Shown here one piece after another: positions 1 to 10,857 of a stretch of DNA of 64,000 nt. Origin of the DNA: Watersipora subatra (taxonomy: Eukaryota; Bryozoa; Gymnolaemata; Cheilostomatida; Watersiporidae). Below the pieces are notes generated by a model. It made no database searches and was not told where the DNA came from. It saw nothing but the letters and a program-made list of their open reading frames with translations. The position numbers and the translations under genes were made by a program. The stretch covers positions 28,764,558 to 28,828,557 of the forward strand of contig NC_088714.1 in assembly GCF_963576615.1 (NCBI RefSeq), read 5' to 3'. Position 1 is the stretch's first letter, and the number at the start of each line of letters is the position of its first letter.

Positions 1-200
1 AGCGAGCATTTATGTCCTTATTGTTCACTTGTATCTGAGAAACCGTCAATTCTGTTTTGACTTGCCGCACATAAACCAGCTTATTTAACTTTTGAATGGA
101 GCTGAGCAATGATATGTGATTCATCAAAACCATAGCTTATCAGATTTTTTATAAATGATAATTCACATTATTTACTATTTCAGTCAGCAGAAAACGGTAA

Positions 201-374
201 AGTGCAGAGGAAATAGCAAAAATTGACAAGCACTGGACTGAAAAATCAGGCAAATTGCCAACAAGATCGGTGTTCGATGCTATACACTCAACGCTGCCTA
301 ACAGAAGTGTTATAGTGATTCGCGCTCGAGCCAACAACTTGCTAAAAAAGGCTGCGAGAAAAAATGCCAGCTGA
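201..374 (+). CDS. candidate terminal coding exon, unknown protein
   Basis: A frame opens just after a TAA at 198-200 and runs to TGA at 372-374, giving about 57 residues with motifs KIDKHWTEKSGKLPTR and RARANNLLKKAARKN. A pyrimidine-rich tract ending TTTCAG lies just upstream at about 175-182, but that exact acceptor would place TAA in frame, so the true acceptor is probably an AG at 202-209. The composition is charged and helical. I do not recognise the family. The main support is that a diverged copy of this block, with the same flanks, occurs at 1511-1702. It could be a real last exon or a fragment of an old repeat; the evidence is weak. Confidence 0.28.
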   Translation, partial: SAEEIAKIDKHWTEKSGKLPTRSVFDAIHSTLPNRSVIVIRARANNLLKKAARKNAS

Positions 375-1136
375 ATTTTTTATGTTGTTGAACCTTCTTA
401 TTATCATTGCGTTCTATTTGTCAATAAATGTGCTCTTTTTGGAGACTAAAAGAGACCAACTTCGCAGTAATGCACTTGTATAACTATTTTGTATCAAGCA
501 GTCCTAGCTATTATTTTATGTACAGAAAATGCGCATAAAACAATGACTATGATAGATAATACAATACCGACAATAGATATTATCTGTTGTACTGCACTGT
601 ACACTGTGATGCATTATTCAAGAAACAAGCTCTAAGATAAATTATAATAATTTTTTTAAAGAAAAACCAAATATAAGGAAATATGCCGCAGCAGCCAGTC
701 TACTGACAACTTACTGTCAAACCGACAAGCCCAAAAAATTACTTAGAATGCTGTGCTTGACTAAAAACAATCAGAAATCATTAAATCATTTTCCAAATTT
801 AAGTGAATGTGTCTGAGTAGAATGTTTTGTCAATTTTTTGACAGTTCAGGGCATTATTATTACTGGTAAAATGTGAATAATAGCACTCAGTATTACTATT
901 GATCAATAAAACCACCCAAAGTCAAGAGATCTAAAGTTAGAAAAAATTTGGTACTGTGCTGGGTCCAGCCCGATTGATCATTGCTAACAATAAATTGCAG
1001 TAAGAAAGAAGTTTTGAAAAGCGAAAATGCCCTCAAGATAGAATGTTATTGTATTTTTATTGGCTCTCTATGTGACATTATTTTTTCCCTGGGTTCTACA
1101 TAGACACAATGGGCTTGTTTGGAATCTACCCAATTT

Positions 1137-1200
1137 ATGGTGCTGTGGTATCGCGCTGGTTTTGGAACCTGACTCTCCAGGTTCCATTCCCGAGTGGGGA
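1137..1200 (+). repeat. tRNA-like (SINE head-like) segment
   Basis: A box-like bases TGGTATCGCGCTGG are followed about 25 bases later by a B box-like GGTTCCATTCCC. The spacing resembles a tRNA D arm and T arm, but no acceptor-stem pairing is evident. It is most likely an old tRNA-derived SINE head and not a working tRNA gene. Confidence 0.25.
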
Positions 1201-1510
1201 AATATTTTTACATAACGTTCTAAGAGTGGCTTAAGATCAATAGAAAGACATTGCTGTTATTGTATGTTAGGTTGAGTAACTAAGTATGTTGTGCAAGTAA
1301 GTCATATTAGTACTGTAGATAATATGCACAGCTAGGAAAAATGTGTGTGTTTCATTTTAGCAATCACAGTAACTATCAGAGTTGCGTCCATGCATTTTTT
1401 CCAACTAATTTTTTTAAGTTTTTGTATGCAGTGCAGCGGCGATATGCGACTGAATAAGAAACTATAACATAAACCATATTTATAAATATTGAGTTACATT
1501 ATTTGTTTAT

Positions 1511-1702
1511 TTTAGTGAGCAGAAAGTTATGCAGCCTAAAAGAAAATTGAGAGTTCAAAAAGCCATGATCGGAAGATTTAGGCAAACTACCAAAAATGTC
1601 AGAGCTGTATACTGTTGAAAGAAATTGGTGTTTGAAAATGATAATGATGACTTATGCCCGAGCCCACAACTTACTCAAGAAGCTGCAAAATTAAACTGGT
1701 AG
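1511..1702 (+). pseudogene. degenerate paralogue of the 201-374 exon
   Basis: It matches the 201-374 block at DNA level with scattered indels. It retains an upstream TTTATTTTAG acceptor-like tract, a shared GCAAACTACC/GCAAATTGCC segment and a C-terminal stretch reading ARAHNLLKK (ARANNLLKK in the first copy). In-frame stops interrupt it, for example at about 1614. Similarity continues into the 3' flank, so the duplication covered an exon plus its surroundings and not a spliced message. Confidence 0.3.
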
Positions 1703-2244
1703 CAGGGTCTTCTTGTTGTTGAGGCTTTTGTAATATCGCATTAAACTTGACGTCTGAATAAATATACTCCGTTTGGCGACTAAGCAACAACCATTCTATG
1801 GTACTTGACTAGTTGAATTTTTTGGTATCAAGCATGGTGGCTGTTGTTGTTTTATATACAAATTTATTGAATCCTACCTTAAAGTTTAACGTACTATACA
1901 ACATGTAAGTTTTAACAACAATTAAATTATTTCAGAAAAAAATACTTGGAAATGTGCAACAGAGGCCGGTTTGCCCACAACTAATGATTGCTCCAATAGG
2001 CACAAAAATAAAGTAGATTCTATAGTAAAATGTTGTGAGAGTTTTGAGATAATTTTGTTACTTTTCTGATATGTCATAAGTCAGAGAAGTCATTATGCAT
2101 ATAAGTTGCTAAAAGAGAACAAGGTTTTATGGCTTCTTAGCAAATGTGTGCAAGTTATGCTATCTTCTTAACATAGTACATAATCGATCATAGCCTTCTG
2201 AAGTATGTGCACTGTGTACGTCATATAGGTACTTCTAGAACCTA

Positions 2245-4040
2245 AATATAAGTTAAATAGCTTTTACATATGTGAAAGGTATATCGCTATAAGATACAAG
2301 TTGTATAGTTTCATGCAACCTTCTGACTAGTATATAAATTATAGTTGTTAAGTAACAATAACAGATAAATAAGTTATAGCAACCTACTAAATAATATATA
2401 AATAGCAGCAGCCTCTTAAATAATATATAATTCATAGCAGCCTCCTAACTGATATATAAATAGTAGCTACCATCTAAATGAAACTCAAATTATAGCAAAC
2501 TCTTACGTGATCTATAAGTCATAGCAACATCTTAAATTCTATGTAACCCATAGCAACCTCTGCAATGATATGTAAATTATAGCAACCTCATAAATGATAT
2601 ATAAATAGCAGCAGCCTCCTAATTAATATATAATTCATAGCAGCCTCCTAACTGATATATAAATAGTACTGTAGCTACCAACTATATGAAATTCAAATTA
2701 TAGCAGACTCTTAGTTGATCTAGAAGTGATAGCAACATCCCAAATTATGTGTAACCCATGGCACCTCTGCAACGATATGTAAGTTATAGCAACCTCCTAA
2801 ATGATATATAAATAGCAGCAGCCTCCTAATTAATATAAAATTTATTGCAGCCTCCTAACTGATATATAAATAGTAGCTACCAATTATATGAAATTCAAAT
2901 TATAGTAAACTCTTATGCGAACTATAAATCATAGCAACATCCTAAATTATATGTAACTCATAGCAACCTCTGCAATGATATGTAAGTTATAGCAACCTCC
3001 AAAATGATGTAAAAATAGCAGCAGCCTCCTAATTAATATATTATTCATGGCAGCCTCCTAACTGATATATAAATAATAGCTATCAACTATGGAAAAATGA
3101 AATTATAGCGAGGTCTTAGGTGATCTATAAGTGATAGCATCATCCTAAATTATATGTATCTCATAGCAGCCTCTGCAATGATATGTAAGTTATAGCAACC
3201 TCCTAAATGATATATAAATATCAGCAGCCTCCAAATTAATATAAAATTCATTGCAGCCTCCTAACTGATATATAAATAGTTGCTACCAACTATATGAAAT
3301 TCAAATTATAGTAAACTCTTATGCGATCTATAAGTCATAGCAACATCCTAAATTCTATGTAACTCATAGCAACCTCTGCAATGATATTTAAGTTATAGCA
3401 ACCTCCTAAATGATGTAAAAATAGCAGCAGCCTCCTAATTTATATATAATTCATAGCAACCTTCTAAATGATATATAAATAATAGCTATCAATTATGGAA
3501 AATTCTAATTATAGCAAGGTCTTAGGTGATCTATAAGTGATAGCACCATCCTAAATTATATGTATCTCATAGCAGCCTCTGCAATGATATGTAAGTTATA
3601 GCAACCTCCTAAATGATATATAAATATCAGCAGCCTCCTAATTAATATTAAATTCATTGCAGCCTCCTAACTGATATATAAATAATAGCTATCAACCATG
3701 GAAAATTCAAATTATAAAAAGGACTTAGCTGATTTATAAGTGATAGCAACATCCTAAATTATATGTAACTTATGGCAGCCTCTGCAATGATATGTAAGTT
3801 ATAGCAACCTCCAAAACAATTTATAAATAGCAGCAGCCTCCTAAATAATATATAACTTATAGCAGCCTCCTCACTGATATATAGATAATTGCTACCAACT
3901 ATGTGAAATTCAAATTATAGCAATTTCTCAAGTGATCTATAAGTTATAGCAACATACTTTATTATATGTAAATCAGAGCAGCCTCTCAAAGACATAAGTT
4001 ATAGCAAACTCCTAAATGATATAAAAGTTACGACAAATTA
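2245..4040. repeat. higher-order satellite, 203-bp period of about 29-bp subunits
   Basis: The basic subunit is close to ATAGCAACCTCCTAAATGAT plus ATATAAGTT, 29 bases. About seven subunits form a higher-order unit. The landmark TGCAATGATA (with variants) starts at 2561, 2768, 2971, 3174, 3377, 3580 and 3783, so the spacing is 207 and then repeatedly 203. A degraded eighth occurrence lies near 3985. Subunits within a period differ more than the same subunit between periods, which defines a higher-order repeat. The short open frames inside it are incidental. Confidence 0.9.
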
Positions 4041-4348
4041 CTAAAGGGTATGTAAGCTATGCCATGCTATGTAATGTTTCCATTGTAACTATTACATAAG
4101 TTACAATGGTAACATTCTAATTTATGTGTAATTTGTAGCTATCTGCTAAATGGTAATCATTATTTTTGCTTACTCATTGAAGTATGAATTATTTTACCTT
4201 CAAATTGATATGTAATTTACAACAACCATCTAGACATTGTCCAAGTTTTGACAGTTTTTTAAGTATGCACATACACAAATTATGATAAGGCAATGAATAT
4301 ATAGTGTATGATACCAAATTCTCCTAAAATTTCCATAAAAATATATAA
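4041..4348. other. AT-rich spacer
   Basis: Degraded fringe of the satellite (TAAGTTACAATGGTAACATT-type pieces near 4090) followed by unremarkable AT-rich sequence. I see no gene. Confidence 0.4.
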
Positions 4349-4494
4349 TAATTAGGAGGTGAATAAATATATATATATCTACAATGTAAATAAATTAGAC
4401 CATATAGGAGGCTTACCCTTATATATTTGCGTTAACTCCTAATCCCTTATATTTCGAAACCTCCCAACTGGTATATATTTATTCAACTCCTAAC
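4349..4494. repeat. inverted repeat around AGGAGGTGAATAAATATATA
   Basis: The left arm at 4349-4373 (TTAGGAGGTGAATAAATATA) pairs with the right arm at 4471-4494 (TATATATTTATTCAACTCCT) with about one mismatch. The interior contains further GGAGG/CCTCC pieces. It may be a small foldback element. It abuts a (TA)n tract on its right. Confidence 0.5.
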
Positions 4495-4506
4495 TCTGGA
4501 AATAAG

Positions 4507-4508
<2 letters not shown>

Positions 4509-4543
<35 letters not shown>
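4509..4543. repeat. (TA)n microsatellite
   Basis: Uninterrupted TA dinucleotides directly right of the 4349-4494 foldback. Confidence 0.95.
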
Positions 4544-4550
<7 letters not shown>

Positions 4551-4894
4551 CTAGGTGCATTACCGGCCTACAGAAACAGATTCACGAGCAGCATACGGTT
4601 TATTGAGAGTTGTCTTTCATACTTTAAAACAACTCAAAATATGCAGTCTACTGAAATTGTTGTCCTGATCAGAGTATGCATGCACATATACATGTCAATG
4701 TTGGGGGAACAATGAAAATCTGCAATGTGTCTTACAGTTAGATGCGTGTAAAATCTAGTAAATATTCTAGATTAATGTGTCTAGATTCATGCATTCGTTC
4801 ATACCCGTCTATATTTGCAGTTGACGATCGCGCACTTTTGCCGCTGATCCCCCGCCTCGGCTGACCAGTCTTTACCCGCCGAGCAGTTGACAAT

Positions 4895-5150
4895 CGCGCT
4901 CTTGCACTCGCCTTGCAATCACCTCCCACTCGCCTTGCAATTAATCGCCTCACACTCAATCGCCTCACACTCAATCGCCTCACACTCGCCTTGCAATTAA
5001 TCACCTTGCACTCACCTCGCAATCAATCACCTTGCAATCAATCACCTTGCACTCGCAACCAATCATCTCACAACCAATCGCCTGGCATTCGCAGTCAATC
5101 GCTTAGCACTCAAACGCTTTGCAATCAATCGCCTCGCACTGGCCAACTCA
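4895..5150 (+). repeat. minisatellite of 15-16 bp CAATCGCCTCACACT-like units
   Basis: Degenerate tandem units such as CTCAATCGCCTCACA, CTCGCCTTGCAATTAATC and CAATCAATCACCTTGC run for about 250 bases. Because the unit is close to a multiple of three, a frame stays open over 4913-5245 and would encode an Asn/Gln/Ser/Leu-rich peptide. There is no start context, splice signal or recognisable domain, so I treat the open frame as a by-product of the repeat. Confidence 0.75.
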
Positions 5151-5245
5151 TTCATCCGGAAAGTCGGGCCTGGAGACTTTTGCTGCACTCGGGGCGAAAA
5201 AGGTCTTCCGCGCATCCCCGAGTGACGCCACTGCCCCAAGCTTAG

Positions 5246-5560
5246 CTGTACTACCCGGCATTGCCTGGGTAGTTAAAAAAGTATTTGCACAGAAAATTGA
5301 TTTGCATTTAACATAGAAAAACATTTGCCATTCTAACTTTCAAACTAGCTATCATGAAAGAAGTGTTTTGTGTAGTTGAAATAAATTAAGAGAGAAAATA
5401 AAACAACTGTAAAGGTTTTCAAACTTTTTCAAACAATTACAACTTTTAAACTTCATATCATGAAAAAAAGATTTTGTGCAGGACAACTGAGTTAAAAATA
5501 AATAAAATAACTGTAAAGGTTTCCAAACCAATGTAAATTTAAAATTTCATAACTTTCAGC
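5246..5560 (+). repeat. unclassified repeat with CCCGGCATTGCC core, copy 1
   Basis: Starts at a near-palindromic core CCCGGCATTGCCTGGGTA and continues with GTATTTGCACAGAAAATTGA, then a block with AACAACTGTAAAGGTTTTCAAA and TTCATATCATGAAAAAA. The same ordered landmarks recur at 5750 and 6770, and inverted at 60050-60290. No coding capacity is evident. The order core, ACAGAAAATTGAT, CATATCATGA, ACAACTGTAAAG defines the family. Confidence 0.65.
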
Positions 5561-5574
5561 GACCTATATCTTTT

Positions 5575-5675
5575 GATAACGTATAGTGGAACCTAAGTTC
5601 TTGAACATAATCAGTTCCAGAAGGTAGTTCAAAAACCGAGTTGTTCGAGATCTGAAACAAGTTTTCCAATTAAAA
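5575..5675 (+). repeat. fragment with GTTC-rich inverted pieces (pogo/Tigger-end-like)
   Basis: Contains GTGGAACCTAAGTTCTTGAA, then TTCCAGAAGGTAGTTCAAAA and GAGTTGTTCGAGATCTGAAA. This resembles the AACCTCGGTTCTCGAAC terminal motifs of some non-autonomous Tc1/mariner-pogo elements. The assignment rests on motif memory only. Confidence 0.3.
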
Positions 5676-5749
5676 CAAAATAGTATAAATTTTAATCCGC
5701 TTCAAGATAAAAAAACAACTTCGGTAAAGCATTTTTCAGCATTTTACAC

Positions 5750-6310
5750 CATAAGCTGTACTTGTACCTGGGTAATAAAAAAGTATTTGCACAAAAAATT
5801 GATTAGTATTTAATATATATAACAACCTTTGCCATTCTAAAATTCAAACTACATAGGTAACAAGAAAAAACATGATAGGTAACCTATCATGAAAAAAGTG
5901 TTTTGTGTAGTTAATATAATTTGAGAGAAAATAAAAACTGCTGTAAAGTTTATCAAACTCTTTCAAACAACTAACTTTCAAATTTCATATCGTGAAGAAA
6001 AGGTTTTCTGCCAGTCTAATAAATTAAAAAAATAAAACAATTGTAAAAGGGATCAGATGTAAATTTTAAATAATTAGCAAGTAATAGCTAAATTAAGTAG
6101 GTTTTGCAACAATTACATGTACAATAAAATATGATACGGTAATGATACAATTAATACAAACTGAGAAAACAAAATAAAATTCATATGTTGAATTAATAGT
6201 AGCAATTCTTGCATAAAAGTGCGTGGGTATAAAAAAGTTACTGTCCCACCAGAAACTATCCATCAATTCTTTGAATACGACGATACTAAAAAATATGACA
6301 GAGTACCATT
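5750..6310 (+). repeat. unclassified repeat with CCCGGCATTGCC core, copy 2
   Basis: The core is eroded (TTGTACCTGGGTAATAAAAA), then the family landmarks follow in order. Unlike copy 1 it extends through a further block (GTTTTGCAACAATTACATGT ... CAATTCTTGCATAAAAGTG ... AATACGACGATACT) that is shared with copy 3. Confidence 0.65.
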
Positions 6311-6769
6311 GTATTTTGTAGTTGAAATTTTATTAGAACAATGTCTGACAAAAATGGTTGAATAAAAGAAGAAATATTAATAATAAAGATTGGAAACTAA
6401 TCAAGTGATAATGACAGTGATATAAATAAGGTTTAAACTTCAAAAACGATACTCAATGTATGTTTAAAAGAATGCAAGTTGAAATAATAACAAAGATGAA
6501 ACAAACTTTAAAAAACTTATATTATAAACTTCAAAAGCCATAAGAAGTTTATAAATGTAATAAAAGATTTTAAATTTACATATCTATATATATTTCTTAA
6601 AGTATGTAAATGTATGTAAATATAAGAGAGTGGAGAATAACTGATACTTGCAATCTTACACGATAAATCTTACAGTAATCTTACAAATGTTTGTTGTAAA
6701 ATATGAATTTAATTACGAAAAACTAATTGGTTAGGCTTAAAAGGAAAGATGTGTAAGCTAATACATTTA
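6311..6769. other. AT-rich spacer
   Basis: Short AT-rich sequence between repeat copies 2 and 3. No open frame or repeat of note. Confidence 0.35.
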
Positions 6770-7215
6770 GCTGTACAACCCAGCATTGCCCGGGTAATAA
6801 AAAAAAACTGAACAGAAAATTGATTTATATTTAACATATAACAACATTTTCCATTCTACTTAAAACAACTGTAAAGTTTTTCAAACTTACTTGTCAGACA
6901 GGTTTTAAACTTCATATCATGAGAAAAATGTTTCGTACAGGTCAAATAAATTATAAAAATAAAACAACTATAAAAGAGTTTAGATGTGACAGTAAAATAA
7001 TTAGCAAGTAATAGCTAAATTGAGTTTGTTTTGCAACAATTACAATATGAGCTGATTCAGTATTGATACAATTAATACGATCTGAGAAAACAAAATAAAA
7101 TTTGTGAATATGTTGAATTTATAATGACAATTCTTGCATAGAATTGTGTGTATAAAAAAGTTACTGTTCCACCAACAGCTATCCATCAAAACTCTGAATA
7201 CGACGATACTGGTAC
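6770..7215 (+). repeat. unclassified repeat with CCCGGCATTGCC core, copy 3
   Basis: The core reads ACCCAGCATTGCCCGGGTAA at about 6778, followed by ACAGAAAATTGATTTATATT, TTCATATCATGAGAAAAATG and the distal block GTTTTGCAACAATTACAATA to AATACGACGATACTGG, ending near 7212. Colinear with copy 2 over about 450 bases. Confidence 0.65.
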
Positions 7216-7675
7216 TACGATATGTTATGTAAACATAAAATATTGTAGTGTGTCTTTGTCTTATCAAAGGTGAAAGAATCTAGATGCTTTTCCTACTCGA
7301 GGTAATACAATTGTCCGCGTGAAAAGTAGTGACCTTAACAGCGATTTAGCAATTGAACCTCAAGAAAAGCCAGAAATAGAGGTTCACAAAAAGGGCCTCA
7401 TGTTTCATAGAGTTAATAAAATTTAATGGCCAAATTCTAATATTGAGAGAGTCTATTGTTGATATCGTTTTGCCGAAAACAAATTAGCCCTAATACGTTG
7501 AGGACAATAAAGCATCGCGTGTCATGAAACTAAAATAAAGCCATAGAGTTGTAATTATTACGGCAATTTTGTGTGAAAACGGCAAACGATGAATAGGTTA
7601 TGTATAGATGCGCACTAACCAGGGATTCCCGTTAATGAGCCCTAGATACTTAGTAGCGGCAAATAGTCCGAAAAG
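7216..7675 (+). other. non-coding stretch with a short decayed open frame
   Basis: A frame near 7300-7424 reads RGNTIVRVKSSDLNSD and then KKGLMFHRVNKI before a stop. Its composition looks protein-like, but it has no start, no splice context and a frame break just upstream. It may be a remnant of a mobile-element protein. Nothing else is visible. Confidence 0.2.
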
Positions 7676-7689
7676 TACGCTACTCTATG

Positions 7690-7765
7690 AGACAGATGCT
7701 CAATCACACACTCACGCACGCACGCTCACTCACACACACACACTCACACACACAGACAGACAGAC
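7690..7765. repeat. (CA)n-rich microsatellite
   Basis: Imperfect CACACT/CACGCACG/ACAGACAG runs. Confidence 0.85.
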
Positions 7766-7817
7766 ACCGATTGCCGATTATATAGTTGATGTTTGTTTGT
7801 TTGTATATATGTTGATA

Positions 7818-7819
7818 CA

Positions 7820-7863
<44 letters not shown>

Positions 7864-7864
7864 C

Positions 7865-7895
<31 letters not shown>

Positions 7896-7966
7896 CATAT
7901 ATATATATGTATATATGTATATGTATATATATATACAATATATATATATACAATATATATAGATAC
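7818..7966. repeat. (TA)n / TATATG microsatellite at the 5' end of copy A
   Basis: Long interrupted TA tract that ends a few bases before the tRNA-like head of the R4/Dong-like element. The other copies of this family also touch such tracts. Confidence 0.9.
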
Positions 7967-7972
7967 AAACAG

Positions 7973-8050
7973 GACAGATAGCGCAGTTTGTAAGGTATAT
8001 GGACAGTGATCATTAGGTCCTAGGTTCAAACCCCATCAACTGCACCCTTC
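7973..8050 (+). promoter_or_regulatory. tRNA-like A/B-box head at the retrotransposon 5' end
   Basis: GATAGCGCAGTTTGTAAGG resembles a tRNA D-arm (A box) and AGGTTCAAACCCCATC resembles a T-arm (B box), about 35 bases apart. Copy D keeps both boxes (GATGCGCAGTTGGTTTAAGG and AGGTTGAAATCTC). Copy B keeps the B box and has lost the A box into the (TA)n. The acceptor stem does not pair, so it is not a tRNA gene. It could be an internal RNA polymerase III promoter. Confidence 0.5.
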
Positions 8051-8218
8051 TGGCGGTCCTTAGACAAAACCCTTGTTTGTAAAACATCTACAACCTCTAT
8101 GATGAGTGCAATAACCAAAGCCATGCCGGCTCGGACGTCGCCCGGTCAAACAAGGTCAGCGCTGCCTGTAGCTGAACCAGAACAAGGCAGTGAAAAATAG
8201 GCTACTGGTTCAAAACGG

Positions 8219-10857
8219 ATGAAATGGACTCGGACTGATAACACAGACCTCATGCAGTGCTACTTTATGAGTGAACCTCCAAAATGGGGCTATATGGGAA
8301 AGAAGCGTCAACTGTGGATAAGCATGTGCCCTGAATTGCCACTAACAGCAATGCAACTTGTAGCTCAGAAAAGTAACATAATCAAGCAGCACCTCATATC
8401 AGAACTTGAGGTAGATGAAATTAGGAAACAGTTCACCCAAGTAACCTCGACCAACTAGGAGTGCATATTAACACACATCGTCACACATAAACGATTTTGT
8501 GTTGACACACAAGTTGAAGAAGACGTGCACTTTGACCTTGACCTAAGGGTGAAGGAGCTTGTGGAAAATATCATCAACAATATGCCAGCTGCTAATGATT
8601 ATGGAAGCTGGGTACCACTACGGAGAGTTAGCAAGACTATACCCAAGAAGCTGTTAGAAGACATTAACTTGGCACTGGAGTCGATCTCAACTGAATCGAT
8701 CAGTGAGACTAATGCGTTAATTTACAGTACGGCAACCGTCGTCTTGGAGGAGATGGGTATTTAGCCACTGCCAACAAGGCTTCAAACCATTCCATCTTAG
8801 CAGCTGAGGCTGCAAAATAAGATAAAAGACTTGCGCAAGAAAGTTAGTACATTGTAGGCTCAGTGAAAGATCTAACCACAGTTTGGAGCGTCCAAAAAGG
8901 GAAGCCACAATAGAAGCTTTAGAATCTGCCAAACAGCAGCTAATAGCACTCTCGGCACAACTGAAGCGGTACACCAAAGAGCGGGATAACAAGAGATTGA
9001 ACAAACTGTTCATCAATAATCCATCTAAGGTGTATTCTCAGTTCAAAGGTGAACTGCGGAGGCCAATGTCAGATCCTCCCCGATCCAGTACCTCAAATTT
9101 CTGGAAGGACATCTGGGAGAAAGAGACTACTAATAACACCACTGCAAATTGGCTGAAGAGGCTTAAAGAGAGCCACAAACACACTGTGGCTGAGCAAGGA
9201 CTCACCATCAGCGAAGTGGACATCAAGTGCAGAGTGCAGCGTATGAAGAACTGGGCAGCATCTGGCCATGACATGATTCAAGCCTTCTGGTTGAAGAAAT
9301 TGACATCACTTCACACTAGAATGGCTAAGAAGATGGAATGCCTAATAGAACAAGGCAACCATTCGAAATGGCTGACCAAAGGACGAACTGTACTTCTGAT
9401 AAAAGATCCAAAGCAGAGGCCGATTCCCAAGAACTATCGACCAATAACGTGCTTGCCCACCACATGGAAACTGCTCTCAGGAATAGTTGCAGACAAACCG
9501 GAAGAGCTCATGAGTCACTATATGACCAGCGCTCAGAAAGGAATTGGGTGCAACACCCGAGGAGTCAAACATCAGTTACTGGTGGACCAGACGGTCTGTC
9601 AAGACAGCAGGAGAAGGCATACCAATCTTGCCATGGCTCGGATCGACTACAAAAGGCCTATGACTCAGTTCCCAATAGTTGGATACATGAGTGCCTCAGT
9701 ATGTACAATGTTTACCCTGCTCTTGTGGCATTCACCAAGATGTCAATGACCAAATGGAAGACGGAACTGGAGGCTAATGGCAAAAAGCTAGCGAGTGTAA
9801 AAATTAAGCAAGGCATCTATCAAGGTGACTCCTTATCACCGCTGCTCTCCTGCATATGCCTAAACCCTCTAAGCAATATGCTGGAGAAGATTCGCTATGG
9901 GTACCAGTTTAAGAGTGGCACCAACATAAACCACCTCTTCTACATAGATGACATCAAGCTGTACGCTAACAAACAAAGAGACATTGACTCGCTAACACAC
10001 CTTACTCAGGTATACAGCAAGGACATCGGAATGACCTTCGGTACTGAGGAATGAGGAAGGCTAATTTTTAAGAAAAACCATTCTATGCTCACAGATGGCC
10101 TAAGAATGCCAAATGGTACCATTAAAGATATAAAAAAAGGGTACAAGTACTTGGGGATTATGCAAAGCAACATCCACGATGAAGCCGAGGTATGTCACAA
10201 AGCCATTACTGAATACAAGAAATGCCTTCAGCAGGTCTTGTGGTGCCAGCTCAATGCCAAGAACCAAGTCATGGCAATAAATACCTACGCACTGCCAGTA
10301 ATAAGATATCCATCAGGCATAATAAAGTGGACTGAGGAAGCCATCAAGGAAACAGATTTAGCAACTCGTAAACTGATGACCATGAATGGAGCACTCCACC
10401 CAAAATTTGATAATACTAGATTGTATCTCGATAGGAAAGATGGTGGTAGGAGACTCAAAAGTGTACAGCCGACAGTGAAGGAGAAAGAGCACAGCATCAA
10501 AGCCTATGCAGCCTCTATGGCCACTTCAGATAAGCTGCTAGCTGAATTTCAATCGGCTGCTCTTACAATGACCTTCGCCCTGATGATGAGGAAATTGACT
10601 GGCACACGAAACCTCTTTATGGCGCTTACCACCGACAAATATTTAAGGTTGGCGATCTTCACCAGACATATATGTGGCTGAACAAAGGAAACCTAACGGC
10701 CAATACAGAGTCGCTAATCATGGCAGCCCAGGAGCAAGTGCTCCCAACAAGGCAACTCCAAACAAAAATCTATCACACTAGGGACGATCCTAGATGCAGA
10801 CTGTGCAAAGATGCACCTGAGACCATCCAACACATCATCAGTGGATGCAAGTGGATG
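8219..10857 (+). pseudogene. decayed pol of copy A: reverse transcriptase and zinc knuckle
   Basis: The frame starts MKWTRTDNTDLMQCYFMSEP, a segment shared with copy B, and is broken by a stop near 8458, a gap to 8525, a stop at 8762 and frameshifts near 9560 and 9660. RT hallmarks are WLTKGRTVLLIKD and PKNYRPITCLPTTWKLLSG (9360-9480), the first catalytic region in a shifted frame (AYDSVPNSWIHECLSMY, about 9655-9710), KQGIYQGDSLSPLL (about 9805-9845), and the catalytic FYIDDIKLYA at about 9938-9967. The thumb continues to about 10540. A knuckle CRLCKDAPETIQHIISGC (10795-10848) precedes the break. Because of the stops it cannot make a full protein. A full copy would nick target DNA and reverse transcribe its own RNA. 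Confidence 0.8.

Larger units (their letters stand above)
375..2244. other. non-coding stretch around the duplicated exon
   Basis: Apart from the degenerate exon and the tRNA-like segment listed separately, I see no credible gene here. Roughly 380-760 and 1703-2050 are diverged copies of each other, for example GAAATATGCCGCAGCAGCC against GAAATGTGCAACAGAGGCC, and form the 3' flank of the duplicated exon block. Confidence 0.4.
7973..10857 (+). mobile_element. R4/Dong-like non-LTR retrotransposon with restriction-like endonuclease, copy A
   Basis: The 5' end begins with the tRNA-like head directly after a (TA)n tract. A non-coding leader follows, then one decayed reading frame. The order N-terminal region, reverse transcriptase, then a Cys/His knuckle is that of single-ORF non-LTR elements whose endonuclease is C-terminal (R2/R4/NeSL group). 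The 3' part of the endonuclease domain is missing: sequence breaks off just after the zinc knuckle and joins an antisense 3' end at 10858. Copies B, C and D elsewhere in the window show the missing region. Assignment to R4/Dong and not another restriction-endonuclease clade is inference from motif style and the (TA)n association. Confidence 0.75.

Noticed and set aside
2245..4040. CRISPR-like array
   Set aside because: Subunits are contiguous and diverged with no unique spacers, in an animal genome.
4738..5316. Arg- and Asn/Gln-rich frames on opposite strands
   Set aside because: Both arise from the 15-16 bp minisatellite, whose unit keeps frames open.
7608..8029. Several long open frames on both strands of Tyr/Ile repeats
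   Set aside because: They are translations of the (TA)n/(CA)n microsatellite; no start context or function.
7973..8050. Functional tRNA gene
   Set aside because: A and B boxes are present but the acceptor and anticodon stems do not pair, and the segment begins a LINE.
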